Source of the DNA: Amycolatopsis jejuensis
GTDB taxonomy: Bacteria; Actinomycetota; Actinomycetes; Mycobacteriales; Pseudonocardiaceae
NCBI RefSeq assembly: GCF_000717335.1
Contig: NZ_JNYZ01000025.1
Location: 67,889-131,888, forward strand
Reading direction: 5' to 3'
Length of the DNA: 64,000 nt
The stretch's first letter is position 1; every line of letters starts with the position of its first letter. Under the pieces are notes generated by a model. That model was not told the DNA's origin. It made no database searches and was given only the letters and a program-made list of their open reading frames with translations. The translations under genes were made by a program, and so were the position numbers. This document shows positions 1 to 8,851 of this stretch, piece by piece.

Positions 1-469
1 CTCGTTCATCGTCGAGCGGCAGGTGCGCGTGCGGGAGACGCTCCTGTCCCGGCCGGCGGACGAGCCGCTGTGGGAGGCGGTCCTGCATGCGGCCGTCGAA
101 CGGCATCTGCGCGACGAAAGCCCGAAACGCGAGGATGTGCGCCGGATGCGCGAAATGATGCGCAATGCCGGGCTGTTCGGCGAAATGCTGCGCGCGCACG
201 CCAGTGTGGAGCGCGTACTGGCCGAAGCCGTGGCCGAGCGGGCAGGCCCGCACGCAAATCCGTTGCACGCGCGGATGATGGCGGGCATTGTGCAGAATGC
301 CTCCCGCATCGCCTTCGACACCTGGCTGAACTCCGGCTCCGACTCCGACGACGAGTTCCTGCCGGTGTTCATCGGGCTCCTGCGGGAAGCCGCCGCCGGC
401 CTGCCGGCACTGACCGCAGCTGCCGGGAAAGCTGCGGACACTGCCGACACTGCGGCTGCCGCATCCTGA
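1..469 (+). CDS. TetR-family transcriptional regulator, C-terminal part (5' truncated by window edge)
   Basis: The reading frame is open from base 2 to the TGA at 467-469, so the gene starts before the window. The visible ~155 residues are helical, with no DNA-binding HTH in view. The pattern (RPADEPLWEAV near the start, then HARMMAGIVQNA and FDTWL) fits the ligand-binding C-terminal domain of the TetR type found in MftR-like regulators. The end is Ala/Asp-rich. An internal GTG at 23 is probably not the true start. The gene lies 50 bp upstream of an ABC exporter on the same strand, so it may be that exporter's local regulator; this is inferred from position only. Confidence 0.6.
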   Translation, partial: SFIVERQVRVRETLLSRPADEPLWEAVLHAAVERHLRDESPKREDVRRMREMMRNAGLFGEMLRAHASVERVLAEAVAERAGPHANPLHARMMAGIVQNASRIAFDTWLNSGSDSDDEFLPVFIGLLREAAAGLPALTAAAGKAADTADTAAAAS

Positions 470-519
470 ACCGCCCCGAACCGACCCACCACACATCACC
501 CCCGGGGGAGAACACGACC

Positions 520-2253
520 GTGCTGGTCAGACTGTTGCGCAGTTACCTGCGCCCCTACCAAGCCGTGCTGTGGCTCGTCGTCGCGCTGCAGCTGGTACAG
601 ACGATCGCCGCGCTCTACTTGCCGACGCTGAACGCCGACATCATCGACAACGGCCTGATCAAGGGCGACACCGGCTACATCATACGGATCGGCGGCGTGA
701 TGCTCGCGATCACGCTCGTCCAGATCGCCGGGTCGATCGGCGCCGTCTACTACGGCGCGCGCACCGCGTCGGCGCTCGGCCGCGACATCCGGGCCGGGAT
801 CTTCCATCGCGTACAGGATTTCTCCGCGCGCGAGGTCGGCAAGTTCGGCACGCCGTCGCTGATCACCCGCACCACCAACGACGTGCAGCAGATCCAGCTG
901 CTCGCCGGGCTCACCTTCACGCTCATGGTGTCCGCGCCGATCATGTGCATCGGCGGCATCCTGCTCGCCCTGCAGCAGGACGTGCCGCTGTCGTCGCTGC
1001 TGCTGGTGATCGTGCCGATCCTGGGCATCGCGGTGAGCCTCATCATCGCGCGGATGCGCCCGGCGTTCCGGCTCATGCAGGTCCGCCTCGACAAGATCAA
1101 CCAGGTCATGCGCGAGCAGATCATGGGCATCCGGGTGATCCGGGCGTTCGTGCGCGACCAGCACGAACGGGAACGTTTCGGGCAGGCCAACGACGATCTG
1201 TTCACCGTCTCCCTGCGGGTCGGACGGCTGATGGCGCTGATGTTCCCCACCGTGATGCTGGTGGTGAACGTGTCCAGCGTCGCCGTGCTGTGGTTCGGCG
1301 GGCAGCGGGTGGACAGCGGCAGCATGCAGATCGGCGCGCTCACCGCGTTCCTGGCCTACCTGCTGCAGATCCTGATGTCGGTCATGATGGCCACGTTCAT
1401 GTTCATGATGGTGCCGCGCGCCGAGGTCAGTGCCGAGCGGATCAGCGAGGTGCTGGACACCGAGCCGAGCGTGCGCCCGCCCGCGGACCCGGTCCCGGCC
1501 GGTGCCGAACGCGGGTACCTCGACCTCTCCGGCGTCGAATTCCGGTACCCCGGCGCGGAAAAGCCGGTGCTTCAGGACGTGTCGCTGTTCGCCCGCCCCG
1601 GCGAGACCACGGCGATCATCGGCAGCACGGGCAGCGGGAAGACCACACTGCTCAACCTCATCCCGCGGCTGATGGACGCCACCGCGGGCAGCGTCCGGGT
1701 GGACGGCGTCGACGTGCGCAGCCTCGACCCGGCGGCCCTGTCGGCGGCGGTCGGCATGGTCCCGCAGAAGCCGTACCTGTTCGCCGGCACGGTCGCCAGC
1801 AACCTGCGCTACGGCAATCCGGACGCCACCGACGAGCAGCTCTGGCAGGCACTGGAAGTGGCGCAGGGCAAGGACTTCGTCGAGCGGATGGAGCAGGGTC
1901 TCGACTCCCCCATCGCCCAGGGCGGCACCAACGTGTCGGGCGGGCAGCGGCAGCGGATCGCGATCGCGCGGATGCTGGTGCACCGGCCGGAGATCTACCT
2001 GTTCGACGACTCCTTCAGTGCGCTCGACTACGCCACCGACGCAGCCCTGCGCCGAGCGCTGACCGACGAAACCCGCGACGCGACAGTCGTGATCGTCGCG
2101 CAGCGGGTGAGCACCATCCGCAGCGCGGACCGGATCATCGTGCTCGACGACGGCCGCGTCGTCGGCACCGGAACCCACCACGAACTGATGGACACCAACG
2201 AAACGTACCGAGAGATCGTGCTTTCGCAGCTGACTGAACAGGAGGCGGCGTGA
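520..2253 (+). CDS. Heterodimeric ABC exporter, subunit 1 (degenerate ATPase site)
   Basis: Full-length ABC half-transporter of 577 aa: membrane-spanning domain at about residues 1-320, nucleotide-binding domain at 340-577. Walker A (GSTGSGKTT) is near residue 368, the signature VSGGQRQR near 473 and Walker B ([11 protein letters not shown]) near 493. An Asp stands where the catalytic Glu normally follows Walker B, which is typical of the non-catalytic half of TM287/288- or LmrCD-type heterodimeric exporters. GTG start at 520 was chosen because GGGGAG lies at 504-509 and homology begins there; the open frame further upstream is antisense to nothing useful. It is co-transcribed with the next ABC gene. 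The substrate (drug, lipid or peptide) cannot be told from sequence. Confidence 0.92.
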   Translation: MLVRLLRSYLRPYQAVLWLVVALQLVQTIAALYLPTLNADIIDNGLIKGDTGYIIRIGGVMLAITLVQIAGSIGAVYYGARTASALGRDIRAGIFHRVQDFSAREVGKFGTPSLITRTTNDVQQIQLLAGLTFTLMVSAPIMCIGGILLALQQDVPLSSLLLVIVPILGIAVSLIIARMRPAFRLMQVRLDKINQVMREQIMGIRVIRAFVRDQHERERFGQANDDLFTVSLRVGRLMALMFPTVMLVVNVSSVAVLWFGGQRVDSGSMQIGALTAFLAYLLQILMSVMMATFMFMMVPRAEVSAERISEVLDTEPSVRPPADPVPAGAERGYLDLSGVEFRYPGAEKPVLQDVSLFARPGETTAIIGSTGSGKTTLLNLIPRLMDATAGSVRVDGVDVRSLDPAALSAAVGMVPQKPYLFAGTVASNLRYGNPDATDEQLWQALEVAQGKDFVERMEQGLDSPIAQGGTNVSGGQRQRIAIARMLVHRPEIYLFDDSFSALDYATDAALRRALTDETRDATVVIVAQRVSTIRSADRIIVLDDGRVVGTGTHHELMDTNETYREIVLSQLTEQEAA

Positions 2254-2329
2254 GCACACAATTGCGACAGCCCGCTCGGGCCGCCGACTGGGTGCGGGTA
2301 TCCCGCAAGACACAGGAGGCGGCGTGAGC
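2238..2329 (+). repeat. 18-bp direct repeat carrying SD and start region, duplicated 74 bp apart
   Basis: The segment acaggaggcggcgtgagc is present at 2238-2255 and again, identically, at 2312-2329. Each copy holds an AGGAGG ribosome-binding site, a stop codon and an overlapping GTG start. The first copy ends subunit 1; the second starts subunit 2. Confidence 0.9.
2250..2327 (+). CDS. 25-codon mini-ORF coupled between the two ABC subunits
   Basis: GTG at 2250 overlaps the stop of subunit 1 (GTGA), and its TGA at 2325-2327 overlaps the GTG of subunit 2 (again GTGA). The predicted peptide runs [17 protein letters not shown] and ends in TQEAA, close to the C-terminus EQEAA of subunit 1. The ends coincide because an identical 18-bp segment carrying SD, stop and start occurs at 2238-2255 and 2312-2329. 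It may be a translated coupling peptide or simply the scar of a duplicated gene junction. No known family is recognised. Confidence 0.35.
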   Translation: MSTQLRQPARAADWVRVSRKTQEAA

Positions 2330-4336
2330 GAGGACACCAAGGCTCCCGAGAGCCCGGCCGCCGACGCAGGCGAGCCGCCTGCCGCACCCCGCAATGCCTT
2401 GCGGCCACCACCTGCGGCAGGCCCCGGCCGGTTCATGGCCGGGAACATGCCCGCGGAGAAAGCGCTCAACTTCAAGGGTTCGCTGGCCCGGCTGCTGCGT
2501 TTGCTGCGGCCGCAGCAGGCCGCGCTGATCGGGGTACTCGTGCTCGGCGCGGCCAGCGTCGCGCTCACCGTCATCGGGCCGAAGGTCCTCGCGCGGGCCA
2601 CCGACCTCATCTTCGCCGGCGTCACCAGCCGTGGTTTGCCCGCCGGGGCCACGAAAGAACAGGTGATCGCCGGGCTGCGAGCGCGCGGCGAGAACACGCT
2701 CGCGGACATGTTCACCCGCGTCGACCTGGTTCCCGGGCACGGCGTCGACTTCACCGCGGTCGGCCAGGTGCTGGCGATCGTGCTGGCGCTGTACGTCGTC
2801 GCGTCGTTCTTCGGGGTCATCCAGGCGCGGCTCACCACGAACCTCGTGCAGGGCGCGGTGTACCGGCTGCGCCAGGACGTCGAGGACAAGTTCGCGCGGC
2901 TGCCGCTGAAGTACTTCGACCGCCAGCCGCGCGGTGAGGTGCTGAGCCGGGTCACCAACGACATCGACAACCTCGCGCAGTCGTTGCAGCAGACGCTGTC
3001 GCAGATCGTCACGTCGCTCTTCACGGTGATCGGCGTGCTGGTGATGATGTTCCTGATCTCGCCGCTGCTGGCGGTGATCGTGCTGCTCACGGTGCCGCTG
3101 TCGGTGTACGTCGCGGCGCGCATCGGCAAGCGCTCGCAGCCGCAGTTCATCAGCCAGTGGGCCACCACCGGACGGCTCAACGCGCACATCGAGGAGATGT
3201 ACACCGGCCACTCGCTGGTGCACGTGTTCGGCCGCCGCAAGGAGGCCGAGGCGGTGTTCCGCGAGCAGAACGAAACGCTGTACCAGGCGAGCTTCAAAGC
3301 CAGCTTCATCTCCGGCACGATCCAGCCGGCGATGATGTTCATCGGCAACCTGAGCTACGTGCTGGTCGCGGTGGTCGGCGCACTGCGGGTCGCCTCGGGC
3401 ACGCTGACGCTGGGCGACGTGCAGGCGTTCATCCAGTACTCGCGGCAGTTCAGCCAGCCGGTCACGCAGATCGCGAGCATGGCGAACCTGCTGCAGTCCG
3501 GGGTCGCCTCGGCCGAGCGGGTGTTCGCGCTGCTGGACGCCGAGGAGCAGGAGCCCGAGCCCGCCGACCCGGCCCGGCCGGACGTCGTGGCGGGCCGCGT
3601 CGAGTTCGAGGACGTGTCGTTCCGCTACCTGGAGGACACGCCGCTCATCGAGGACCTGTCGCTGACGGTGGAACCAGGCCAGACGGTCGCGATCGTCGGC
3701 CCGACCGGCGCAGGCAAGACCACGCTGGTCAACCTGCTGATGCGGTTCTACGAAATCGACGGCGGCCGCATCACCCTGGACGGCGTCGACATCAAGGCGA
3801 TGAACCGCGAGGAACTCCGCGACAAGACCGGCATGGTCCTGCAGGACGCCTGGCTGTTCGGCGGCACGATCGCGGAGAACATCGCCTACGGCGCCGACGA
3901 CGTCACCCGCGAGCAGGTAATCGAGGCGGCAAAGGCGACGTACGTGGACCGTTTCGTCCGAACTCTGCCGGAGGGTTACGACACAGTCCTAGACGACGAA
4001 GGCGGCACAGTCAGCGCAGGCGAAAAGCAGCTGATCACTGTTGCACGGGCATTCCTGGCCAAGCCGGCAATCCTGATCCTGGACGAGGCAACGAGCTCGG
4101 TGGACACACGCACCGAGGTCCTGATCCAGCACGCAATGAACTCACTGCGCACCGGCCGCACCAGCTTCGTGATCGCCCACCGCCTGTCCACCATCCGCGA
4201 CGCAGACGTAATCCTGGTAATGGAAAACGGCCACATAGTAGAACAAGGCGACCACGAAACCCTCCTACACGCAGGCGGCGCCTACTCCCGCCTGTACGCC
4301 GCACAATTCGCCGAAGCAATGGCAGAAACCGACTAA
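2324..4336 (+). CDS. Heterodimeric ABC exporter, subunit 2 (catalytic Walker B)
   Basis: ABC half-transporter of 670 aa. It has a ~60-residue Pro/Ala-rich N-terminal extension, a membrane domain at about residues 60-390, and an NBD with Walker [10 protein letters not shown] (near residue 459), a variant signature VSAGEKQL (near 563) and consensus Walker [13 protein letters not shown] (near 583). The altered signature SAGEK here pairs, in the expected dimer, with the Asp-substituted Walker B of subunit 1, so both defects fall on the same composite ATP site. GTG start at 2324 is preceded by AGGAGG. A palindromic element follows 7-9 bp after the stop and probably ends transcription. Confidence 0.93.
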   Translation: MSEDTKAPESPAADAGEPPAAPRNALRPPPAAGPGRFMAGNMPAEKALNFKGSLARLLRLLRPQQAALIGVLVLGAASVALTVIGPKVLARATDLIFAGVTSRGLPAGATKEQVIAGLRARGENTLADMFTRVDLVPGHGVDFTAVGQVLAIVLALYVVASFFGVIQARLTTNLVQGAVYRLRQDVEDKFARLPLKYFDRQPRGEVLSRVTNDIDNLAQSLQQTLSQIVTSLFTVIGVLVMMFLISPLLAVIVLLTVPLSVYVAARIGKRSQPQFISQWATTGRLNAHIEEMYTGHSLVHVFGRRKEAEAVFREQNETLYQASFKASFISGTIQPAMMFIGNLSYVLVAVVGALRVASGTLTLGDVQAFIQYSRQFSQPVTQIASMANLLQSGVASAERVFALLDAEEQEPEPADPARPDVVAGRVEFEDVSFRYLEDTPLIEDLSLTVEPGQTVAIVGPTGAGKTTLVNLLMRFYEIDGGRITLDGVDIKAMNREELRDKTGMVLQDAWLFGGTIAENIAYGADDVTREQVIEAAKATYVDRFVRTLPEGYDTVLDDEGGTVSAGEKQLITVARAFLAKPAILILDEATSSVDTRTEVLIQHAMNSLRTGRTSFVIAHRLSTIRDADVILVMENGHIVEQGDHETLLHAGGAYSRLYAAQFAEAMAETD

Positions 4337-4343
4337 CCCAAGT

Positions 4344-4394
4344 CCGTGAAGGGAACCATCACGGAATCAGATTCCCTCATGGTTCCCTTCACAG
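4344..4394. repeat. Palindromic element A, copy 1 (likely bidirectional terminator)
   Basis: Palindrome of 47 nt core (4346-4392) starting gtgaagggaacc and ending ggttcccttcac around a single central base, with two mismatched pairs. It begins about 10 bp after the ABC stop and lies between two convergent genes. There is no U-tract, which is common for actinobacterial terminators. Further copies are at 19657, 27596, 61127 and a half copy at 60917. Confidence 0.85.
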
Positions 4395-4576
4395 ACCACA
4401 AACCCACCACCCCACCGCCGCCGACGCACCCACCGGAACCACGGCACCCAGACCCGGCCCTGCACCCCGATCCGAAGCCCGAACACGGTCTGAGGGGCTT
4501 GTCAAGGCATCTTTCCCGCCTTGACAAGGCCCTCAGACCGTCGTCACAATCCAGCTTCGGGGTGCCCCACCGCAAC
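4346..4576. repeat. Composite repeat block, copy 1 (module A, spacer, hairpin B, tail)
   Basis: The block fills the convergent gap between the ABC exporter and poxB, and recurs in the same order and orientation at 19659-19894. After module A comes a C-rich spacer ending gcaccccgatccgaagccc, then hairpin B at 4486-4540 and the tail cgtcacaatccagcttcggg. Parts of the spacer (gcacccc..gaagc) and tail (gcttcggggtgc) are complementary, so an outer stem can enclose hairpin B. Confidence 0.85.
4486..4540. repeat. Hairpin B, copy 1
   Basis: Two 23-nt arms (4486-4508 and 4518-4540) pair with one mismatch around the 9-nt loop atctttccc. The inner stem cttgtcaaggc is identical in the second copy at 19801-19859. 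The outer stem (cggtctgagggg) is not, yet it still pairs with its own partner arm. The hairpin lies 56 nt beyond the stop of poxB on the minus strand and could terminate it. Confidence 0.85.
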
Positions 4577-4595
4577 GCTCCAAGCCGGGGCACCT

Positions 4596-6329
4596 TCACA
4601 GCCGCGGAATATTACGCAAGTTCGACCGCGCCAATTCCAGCATCTTCCCCACCCCACCACTCAGCACAGTCTTACTAGCCGCCAACGCAAACCCCCGAAC
4701 CTGCGCCGCCGTGATATTCGGCGGAATAGACAACGCATTGGGATCCGTAATCACATCCAGCACCGCAGGTCCGTCATGCGCAAGAATCTCCCGCACCCCG
4801 TCCCGGACCTCCCCCGGCTTCTCCACCCGCCGCGCATGCAACCCCGCCGCCCGCGCGATCCCGGCGAAATCCACCTGATCGTGGTCGGTCCCGAACTCCG
4901 GCAACCCGTCCACGAGCATCTCCAGCTTCACCATCCCCAGCGAAGAGTTGTTGAACACCACCGCCTTCACCGGCAGCGAATGCGTCTTCAACGTCAGCAA
5001 CTCCCCCATCAGCATCGCCAGCCCGCCATCCCCGCACATCGCGACGACCTGCCGACCCGGCGCCGCGACCTGCGCCCCGATCGCGTGCGGCAACGCATTC
5101 GCCATGCTCCCGTGCACGAATGACCCGAGAATCCGCCGCTGCCCGTTCGGCGTGAGATAACGCGCCGCCCAGACATTGCACATCCCCGTGTCCACAGTGA
5201 ACACCGCATCGTCCGCAGCTTCTTCATCGAGCACATCTGCAACGAACTCCGGATGCAGCGGAACGTGTTTCGCCACTTCAGTGGTGTAAGCGTCGACCAC
5301 CCGCTGCAAACTGCGTTCATGCTTGCGCAACATGGCATGCAGAAACGACCGATCATCCCGCGGCCGCAGTTTCGGCAGCACCGCCCGGATCGTCGCCCCG
5401 ACATCCCCTTGTACCCCGAACTCCAGCACCGAACGGCGCCCGATCCGCGACGGATCGATGTCCACCTGCACGGTATTGCGTTGCGGCAGAAACGTGTCGT
5501 ACGGGAAATCGGTCCCGAGCAGCAGAACCAGATCAGCCTCGTGCATCGCGTCGTAACAAGCACCGTACCCGAGCAGACCGCTCATGCCGACGTCGAACGG
5601 ATTCTCGTACTGCACGAACTCCTTGCCCCGCAAGGAATGCCCGACCGGCGCCCCGATCGCCCCGGCCAGCGCCAGCACGTCGTCGTGCGCGTCGCGGCAT
5701 CCGGCCCCGGCCATGATCATCACCTTGTCCGCCCGGTCGATCCGGTCGGCGAGCCGGGTGACGTCAGTCTCGGCGGGCACCACCGCAGGCGGGCTGCCGA
5801 GCGACGCGGACTCACCCGTCGCATGCGCTGCAGGCTCGTGCGACACGTCGCCGGGCAGCACCAGCACCGCTGCCCCACGCCGGCCGACCGCGTTCTGTAC
5901 CGCGATCCGCGCCAGCCGCGGCATCTGCTCGGCCGAGCTCACCAGCTCGCAATAGTGCGAACATTCGGCGAACAACTGCTGCGGATGCGTTTCCTGGAAG
6001 AACCCGGTACCGATCTGCGTGGACGGGATGTGCGACGCGATGGCGAGCACCGGCGCGCCCGAACGGTGCGCGTCGTAGACCCCCTGCAGCAGATGCAGGT
6101 TGCCCGGCCCGCAACTGCCCGCGCACACCGCGAGCCGCCCGGTGAGCTGGGCTTCGGCCGCGGCGGCGAACGCGCCCGCCTCCTCGTTGCGCACGTGCAC
6201 CCATTCGATCCCGGCGGTGCGGCGCACGGCGTCGACGACGGGGTTGAGACTGTCCCCGACCACCCCGTAGATTCGGCGGACCCCGGACTGCACGAGAACG
6301 TCGATCAGCTGGTCGGCCACTGTTGCCAT
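4596..6329 (-). CDS. poxB: Pyruvate dehydrogenase (quinone), thiamine-diphosphate enzyme
   Basis: 577 aa, the usual length for PoxB. It oxidatively decarboxylates pyruvate to acetate and CO2 and passes electrons to quinone at the membrane. All three domains are visible: the N-terminal PYR domain (VVGDSLNP, RNEEAGAFAAAAEAQL, CAGSCGPGNLHLLQG), the central FAD domain, and the C-terminal PP domain with the ThDP/Mg motif beginning CGDGG and ending at NNSSLG (about residues 430-465). GSCGPGNLH and FQETHPQQLF match PoxB better than acetolactate synthase. The gene is monocistronic and convergent with the ABC operon. It is divergent from an SRPBCC gene, with an operator-like palindrome in between. Confidence 0.9.
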   Translation of the reverse strand: MATVADQLIDVLVQSGVRRIYGVVGDSLNPVVDAVRRTAGIEWVHVRNEEAGAFAAAAEAQLTGRLAVCAGSCGPGNLHLLQGVYDAHRSGAPVLAIASHIPSTQIGTGFFQETHPQQLFAECSHYCELVSSAEQMPRLARIAVQNAVGRRGAAVLVLPGDVSHEPAAHATGESASLGSPPAVVPAETDVTRLADRIDRADKVMIMAGAGCRDAHDDVLALAGAIGAPVGHSLRGKEFVQYENPFDVGMSGLLGYGACYDAMHEADLVLLLGTDFPYDTFLPQRNTVQVDIDPSRIGRRSVLEFGVQGDVGATIRAVLPKLRPRDDRSFLHAMLRKHERSLQRVVDAYTTEVAKHVPLHPEFVADVLDEEAADDAVFTVDTGMCNVWAARYLTPNGQRRILGSFVHGSMANALPHAIGAQVAAPGRQVVAMCGDGGLAMLMGELLTLKTHSLPVKAVVFNNSSLGMVKLEMLVDGLPEFGTDHDQVDFAGIARAAGLHARRVEKPGEVRDGVREILAHDGPAVLDVITDPNALSIPPNITAAQVRGFALAASKTVLSGGVGKMLELARSNLRNIPRL

Positions 6330-6393
6330 GCGCTCTGGTCCCTTCGTGAGGTTCCCTCGCAGTCTCGCATCGATCCCGCGGGCCGCCCACCGT

Positions 6394-6415
6394 ATTGACA
6401 GATATTCTTGTCAAT
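6394..6415. promoter_or_regulatory. Operator-like inverted repeat in the poxB / SRPBCC divergent promoter
   Basis: Perfect 7-bp inverted repeat attgaca(8 nt)tgtcaat, in a locally AT-rich patch between the two divergent starts (6329 and 6455). Each arm also looks like a -35 hexamer (TTGACA), one on each strand, so a repressor bound here could shut off both promoters. Confidence 0.5.
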
Positions 6416-6454
6416 GGCACGGTGATCACCGGAGCGACGAGGAGGGCACGGGCG

Positions 6455-7201
6455 ATGACACGCGAGTTCGAGGTGCGCAAGGAGGTCCGGCTGCCCGCCG
6501 AGCCCGCGGAGGTGTGGGACGCGGTGGCGACCGGGCCCGGGATCGATTCGTGGTTCATGGGCAGGCACGAGGTGGACGCCGCCGCCAAGCAGGTCCGGTT
6601 CCGGCTCGGCGAAATGCGCACCGAAGCCGAGATCACCGCGTGGGAACCGCCGCGCCGGTTCGCCTACCGCGGCGAGCCTGCACCGGACGGCACGTTCGAC
6701 GCGTTCGAATTCCTCGTCGAAGCAGCCGGGGGCGGAGCGTCGGTGCTGCGGTTCGTGCACCGCGGCTTCATCGCCGACGACTGGGGCGACGAGTACCACG
6801 AGTCGTTCTCCGTCGGCTGGGAGATGTACCTGCACACCCTCGGCCAGCTGCTCCGCCACTTCCCCGCCCGGCACGCGACCTACGTGACCGCCGAAGCCCC
6901 GGCGTCCTCCACCGGCCCGGAAGCCTGGCCGAAGCTCCTCACCGCCCTCGGCCTGCCGCCGCAACCGGAAGCGGGACAACAGGTTCGCTTCACCGTCGGC
7001 GGTCAGCAGATCGACGGCGTCCTCGACTACTCGACCCCCCGTTTCGCCGGCGTCCGCACACCCGACGCGCTGTACCGCTTCCACGAACGGTCGCTCATGG
7101 GCATCCCGATCGCCGCCGGGCACCACCTGTTCCTCCCGCAGGTCGACGAAGCCGCCCAAAGCACGGTGTGGCAACGCTGGCTGGCCGACGTGCTCGCCTG
7201 A
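6455..7201 (+). CDS. SRPBCC (AHSA1/START-like) domain protein
   Basis: 248 aa from ATG 6455, chosen because GGAGGG lies at 6441-6446; the frame is open further upstream but crosses the operator palindrome. Residues 1-145 carry the helix-grip fold pattern (EVRKEVRLPAEPAEVWDAVATG, ITAWEPPRRFAYR, WEMYLHTLGQLLRHF) typical of AHSA1-like lipid or small-molecule binding proteins. Residues 150-248 form a second, less familiar half. No catalytic function can be assigned. The stop abuts the stop of the convergent SPW gene. Confidence 0.75.
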   Translation: MTREFEVRKEVRLPAEPAEVWDAVATGPGIDSWFMGRHEVDAAAKQVRFRLGEMRTEAEITAWEPPRRFAYRGEPAPDGTFDAFEFLVEAAGGGASVLRFVHRGFIADDWGDEYHESFSVGWEMYLHTLGQLLRHFPARHATYVTAEAPASSTGPEAWPKLLTALGLPPQPEAGQQVRFTVGGQQIDGVLDYSTPRFAGVRTPDALYRFHERSLMGIPIAAGHHLFLPQVDEAAQSTVWQRWLADVLA

Positions 7202-7573
7202 TCACCGGCCCCGCGTCAGCAACGCGATCCCGGCCAGCACCACCACCGCACCGGCGATCACGTTGCCGATCACTGCGCCGGTCGACGGCACGGTTTCGTC
7301 GCCGTAGCGGAGGACGAACGGCGACACCGCAGCCCACGCTCCGAGCACCGGCAGGACCCAGGTCAGTGCCTGGGTCCCGGAATCGCGCGCCCGCATGGCG
7401 GCGAAGACGACCATCGCGAGCCCGGCCACCGTATTGCTCACGGCGAGTTCCGCGGCCCCGCCGAACCGCGCGAGCCAGGGCGCCGCGATCAGGTACAGAC
7501 CGGCGAGCACGGCCAGCCCGGCCGCGCCGCCGACGACCACGGTCTTGCGGGGAACTGTGCTGCTTTCCGACAT
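7202..7573 (-). CDS. SPW-repeat-like four-helix membrane protein
   Basis: 123 aa with four hydrophobic segments in two similar pairs: GLYLIAAPWLARF in the first pair and WVLPVLGAWAAVSPFVL in the second. This two-fold arrangement with a W/P motif is the SPW repeat seen in small integral membrane proteins of unknown function. Start ATG at 7573. Confidence 0.7.
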   Translation of the reverse strand: MSESSTVPRKTVVVGGAAGLAVLAGLYLIAAPWLARFGGAAELAVSNTVAGLAMVVFAAMRARDSGTQALTWVLPVLGAWAAVSPFVLRYGDETVPSTGAVIGNVIAGAVVVLAGIALLTRGR

Positions 7574-7633
7574 CCCGGACCACCTCGGCAGAGTTCGCTT
7601 CCACCACTGGGGTACCCGGAATCCGGCCGGAGA

Positions 7634-7981
7634 TCACGCACCCGCGGCGGCGCACGCCTCCTGCAGGCCACGCCGGACGGGAACGCCGAGCTCCGAGACC
7701 GCGAACGCCCGCAGCACGAGTGGCCCCGTCGCGACCACGGAGAGCTTCGGCCGCGTCCGGCTCGCCTCCTCTAGCACGCGCAGCCCGGCGCAGCTGAGGT
7801 ACCCGACCCTCGACAGGTCTACGACCAGCTTCTCCCCGACCACGCACGCATCACTGAGGACGGTGCGGAACTCGCCGACCGAAGCGACGTCGATTTCCCC
7901 CGCAGCGGTGACCAGCACCAGCTGGTTGTCACGCAGGGTGGTGAGGAGGGTCAATCCGGCACCCCCGCGACGGAAATTCAT
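7634..7981 (-). CDS. STAS-domain anti-sigma factor antagonist-like protein
   Basis: 115 aa single STAS domain. Such proteins normally bind an anti-sigma kinase and are switched by phosphorylation of a Ser in a DSSG loop. Here the corresponding stretch reads VGYLSCAGLRVL, so Cys-Ala replaces the Ser pair. Either the protein is not controlled by the classical phosphorylation or it uses another residue. No anti-sigma kinase or sigma factor is adjacent. Start ATG at 7981 is followed by a GGAG-poor leader; the N-terminus is fairly secure from the domain start TLRDNQLVLV. Confidence 0.75.
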   Translation of the reverse strand: MNFRRGGAGLTLLTTLRDNQLVLVTAAGEIDVASVGEFRTVLSDACVVGEKLVVDLSRVGYLSCAGLRVLEEASRTRPKLSVVATGPLVLRAFAVSELGVPVRRGLQEACAAAGA

Positions 7982-8055
7982 TCGCCAGACCGTACGCGTC
8001 CGCGCGGCCCGGTCAAGCCGTCCGGCCGGATCCGGTGGGGGAATTCACGGCCGGG

Positions 8056-8754
8056 TCAGAGGTGAGCGAGCAGTTTGTCGCGCAGCTGCGGCACGCCGGC
8101 GAGACCGTCCCGCACGGTGCGTTCGGTGAACGGGCGCAGCTCCGCGGCCGGCGCCTGTGACCAGTCGAGCGGACCGAGCGGTGGCTGCGGGTCGTACTCG
8201 AGCCCGAACTGGACCAGCCGCTGGGCCGCCGGTCCGCCCAGCTTGCCCACCAGGTACAACGCCAGGTCGATGCCCGCCGCGACCCCGGCGCCGGTGATCA
8301 CCGGGCCGTCCTCGACCCAGCGCTGCGCGACCGGTTCGGCGCCGAACGCGCGCAGCAGGTCACGGAACATCCAATGCGTGGTGGCTTTGCGGCCGTCGAG
8401 CAGCCCGGCCTCGCCGAGCAGCAGCGATCCGGTGCACACCGAGCAGACGAACTCGGCCGTGGCGGCGGCTTTCCGCAGGTACGCCATGAGAGTGGGGTCG
8501 GCCATGGCCTGCAGTGTCGGCGCGCCGCCGCCGGGAACGAGCAGCCACGACGGCGCGGGCAGGTCGGCGAAGGTGTGGCTGGGCGCGAGCCGCAGCGGCG
8601 TGTCGGTCCCGACGACGTCGAGGGTCTCGCCCACCACTGCCACCCGGACGTCCGGGGCTGTCTCGGCGAAGGTGTTGATCACCTGCAGCGGGCCGACCAG
8701 GTCCATCGGGGTCAAGCCGGGGTACACGACGAATGCGAACGTCTTCTCGGTCAT
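8056..8754 (-). CDS. DJ-1/PfpI family protein, isonitrile hydratase-like
   Basis: 232 aa, class I glutamine-amidotransferase-like fold. The nucleophile elbow SVCTGS places the reactive Cys at residue 107, followed by LLLGEAGLLDGRKATTHW, a signature shared by isonitrile hydratases and GlxA sensor domains. FGLEYDPQPP near residue 185 also favours isonitrile hydratase (R-NC to formamide), but substrate is not provable here. It is divergent (97-bp gap) from a GlxA-type regulator whose sensor domain has the same motif. Confidence 0.8.
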   Translation of the reverse strand: MTEKTFAFVVYPGLTPMDLVGPLQVINTFAETAPDVRVAVVGETLDVVGTDTPLRLAPSHTFADLPAPSWLLVPGGGAPTLQAMADPTLMAYLRKAAATAEFVCSVCTGSLLLGEAGLLDGRKATTHWMFRDLLRAFGAEPVAQRWVEDGPVITGAGVAAGIDLALYLVGKLGGPAAQRLVQFGLEYDPQPPLGPLDWSQAPAAELRPFTERTVRDGLAGVPQLRDKLLAHL

Positions 8755-8851
8755 GGCTCAACCGTCCCGGGGGACGGGGCAGGGCGGGCAGCGGGTGTCC
8801 GAAATCCTGCGAACCCTGTCGATCGGCCGGGCGACCTGCTATCGTGCGGCC

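Noticed and set aside
496..3348. 950-aa minus-strand open frame
   Set aside because: It lies opposite the two ABC genes, is rich in His/Arg/Asp in antisense fashion and has no domain of its own.
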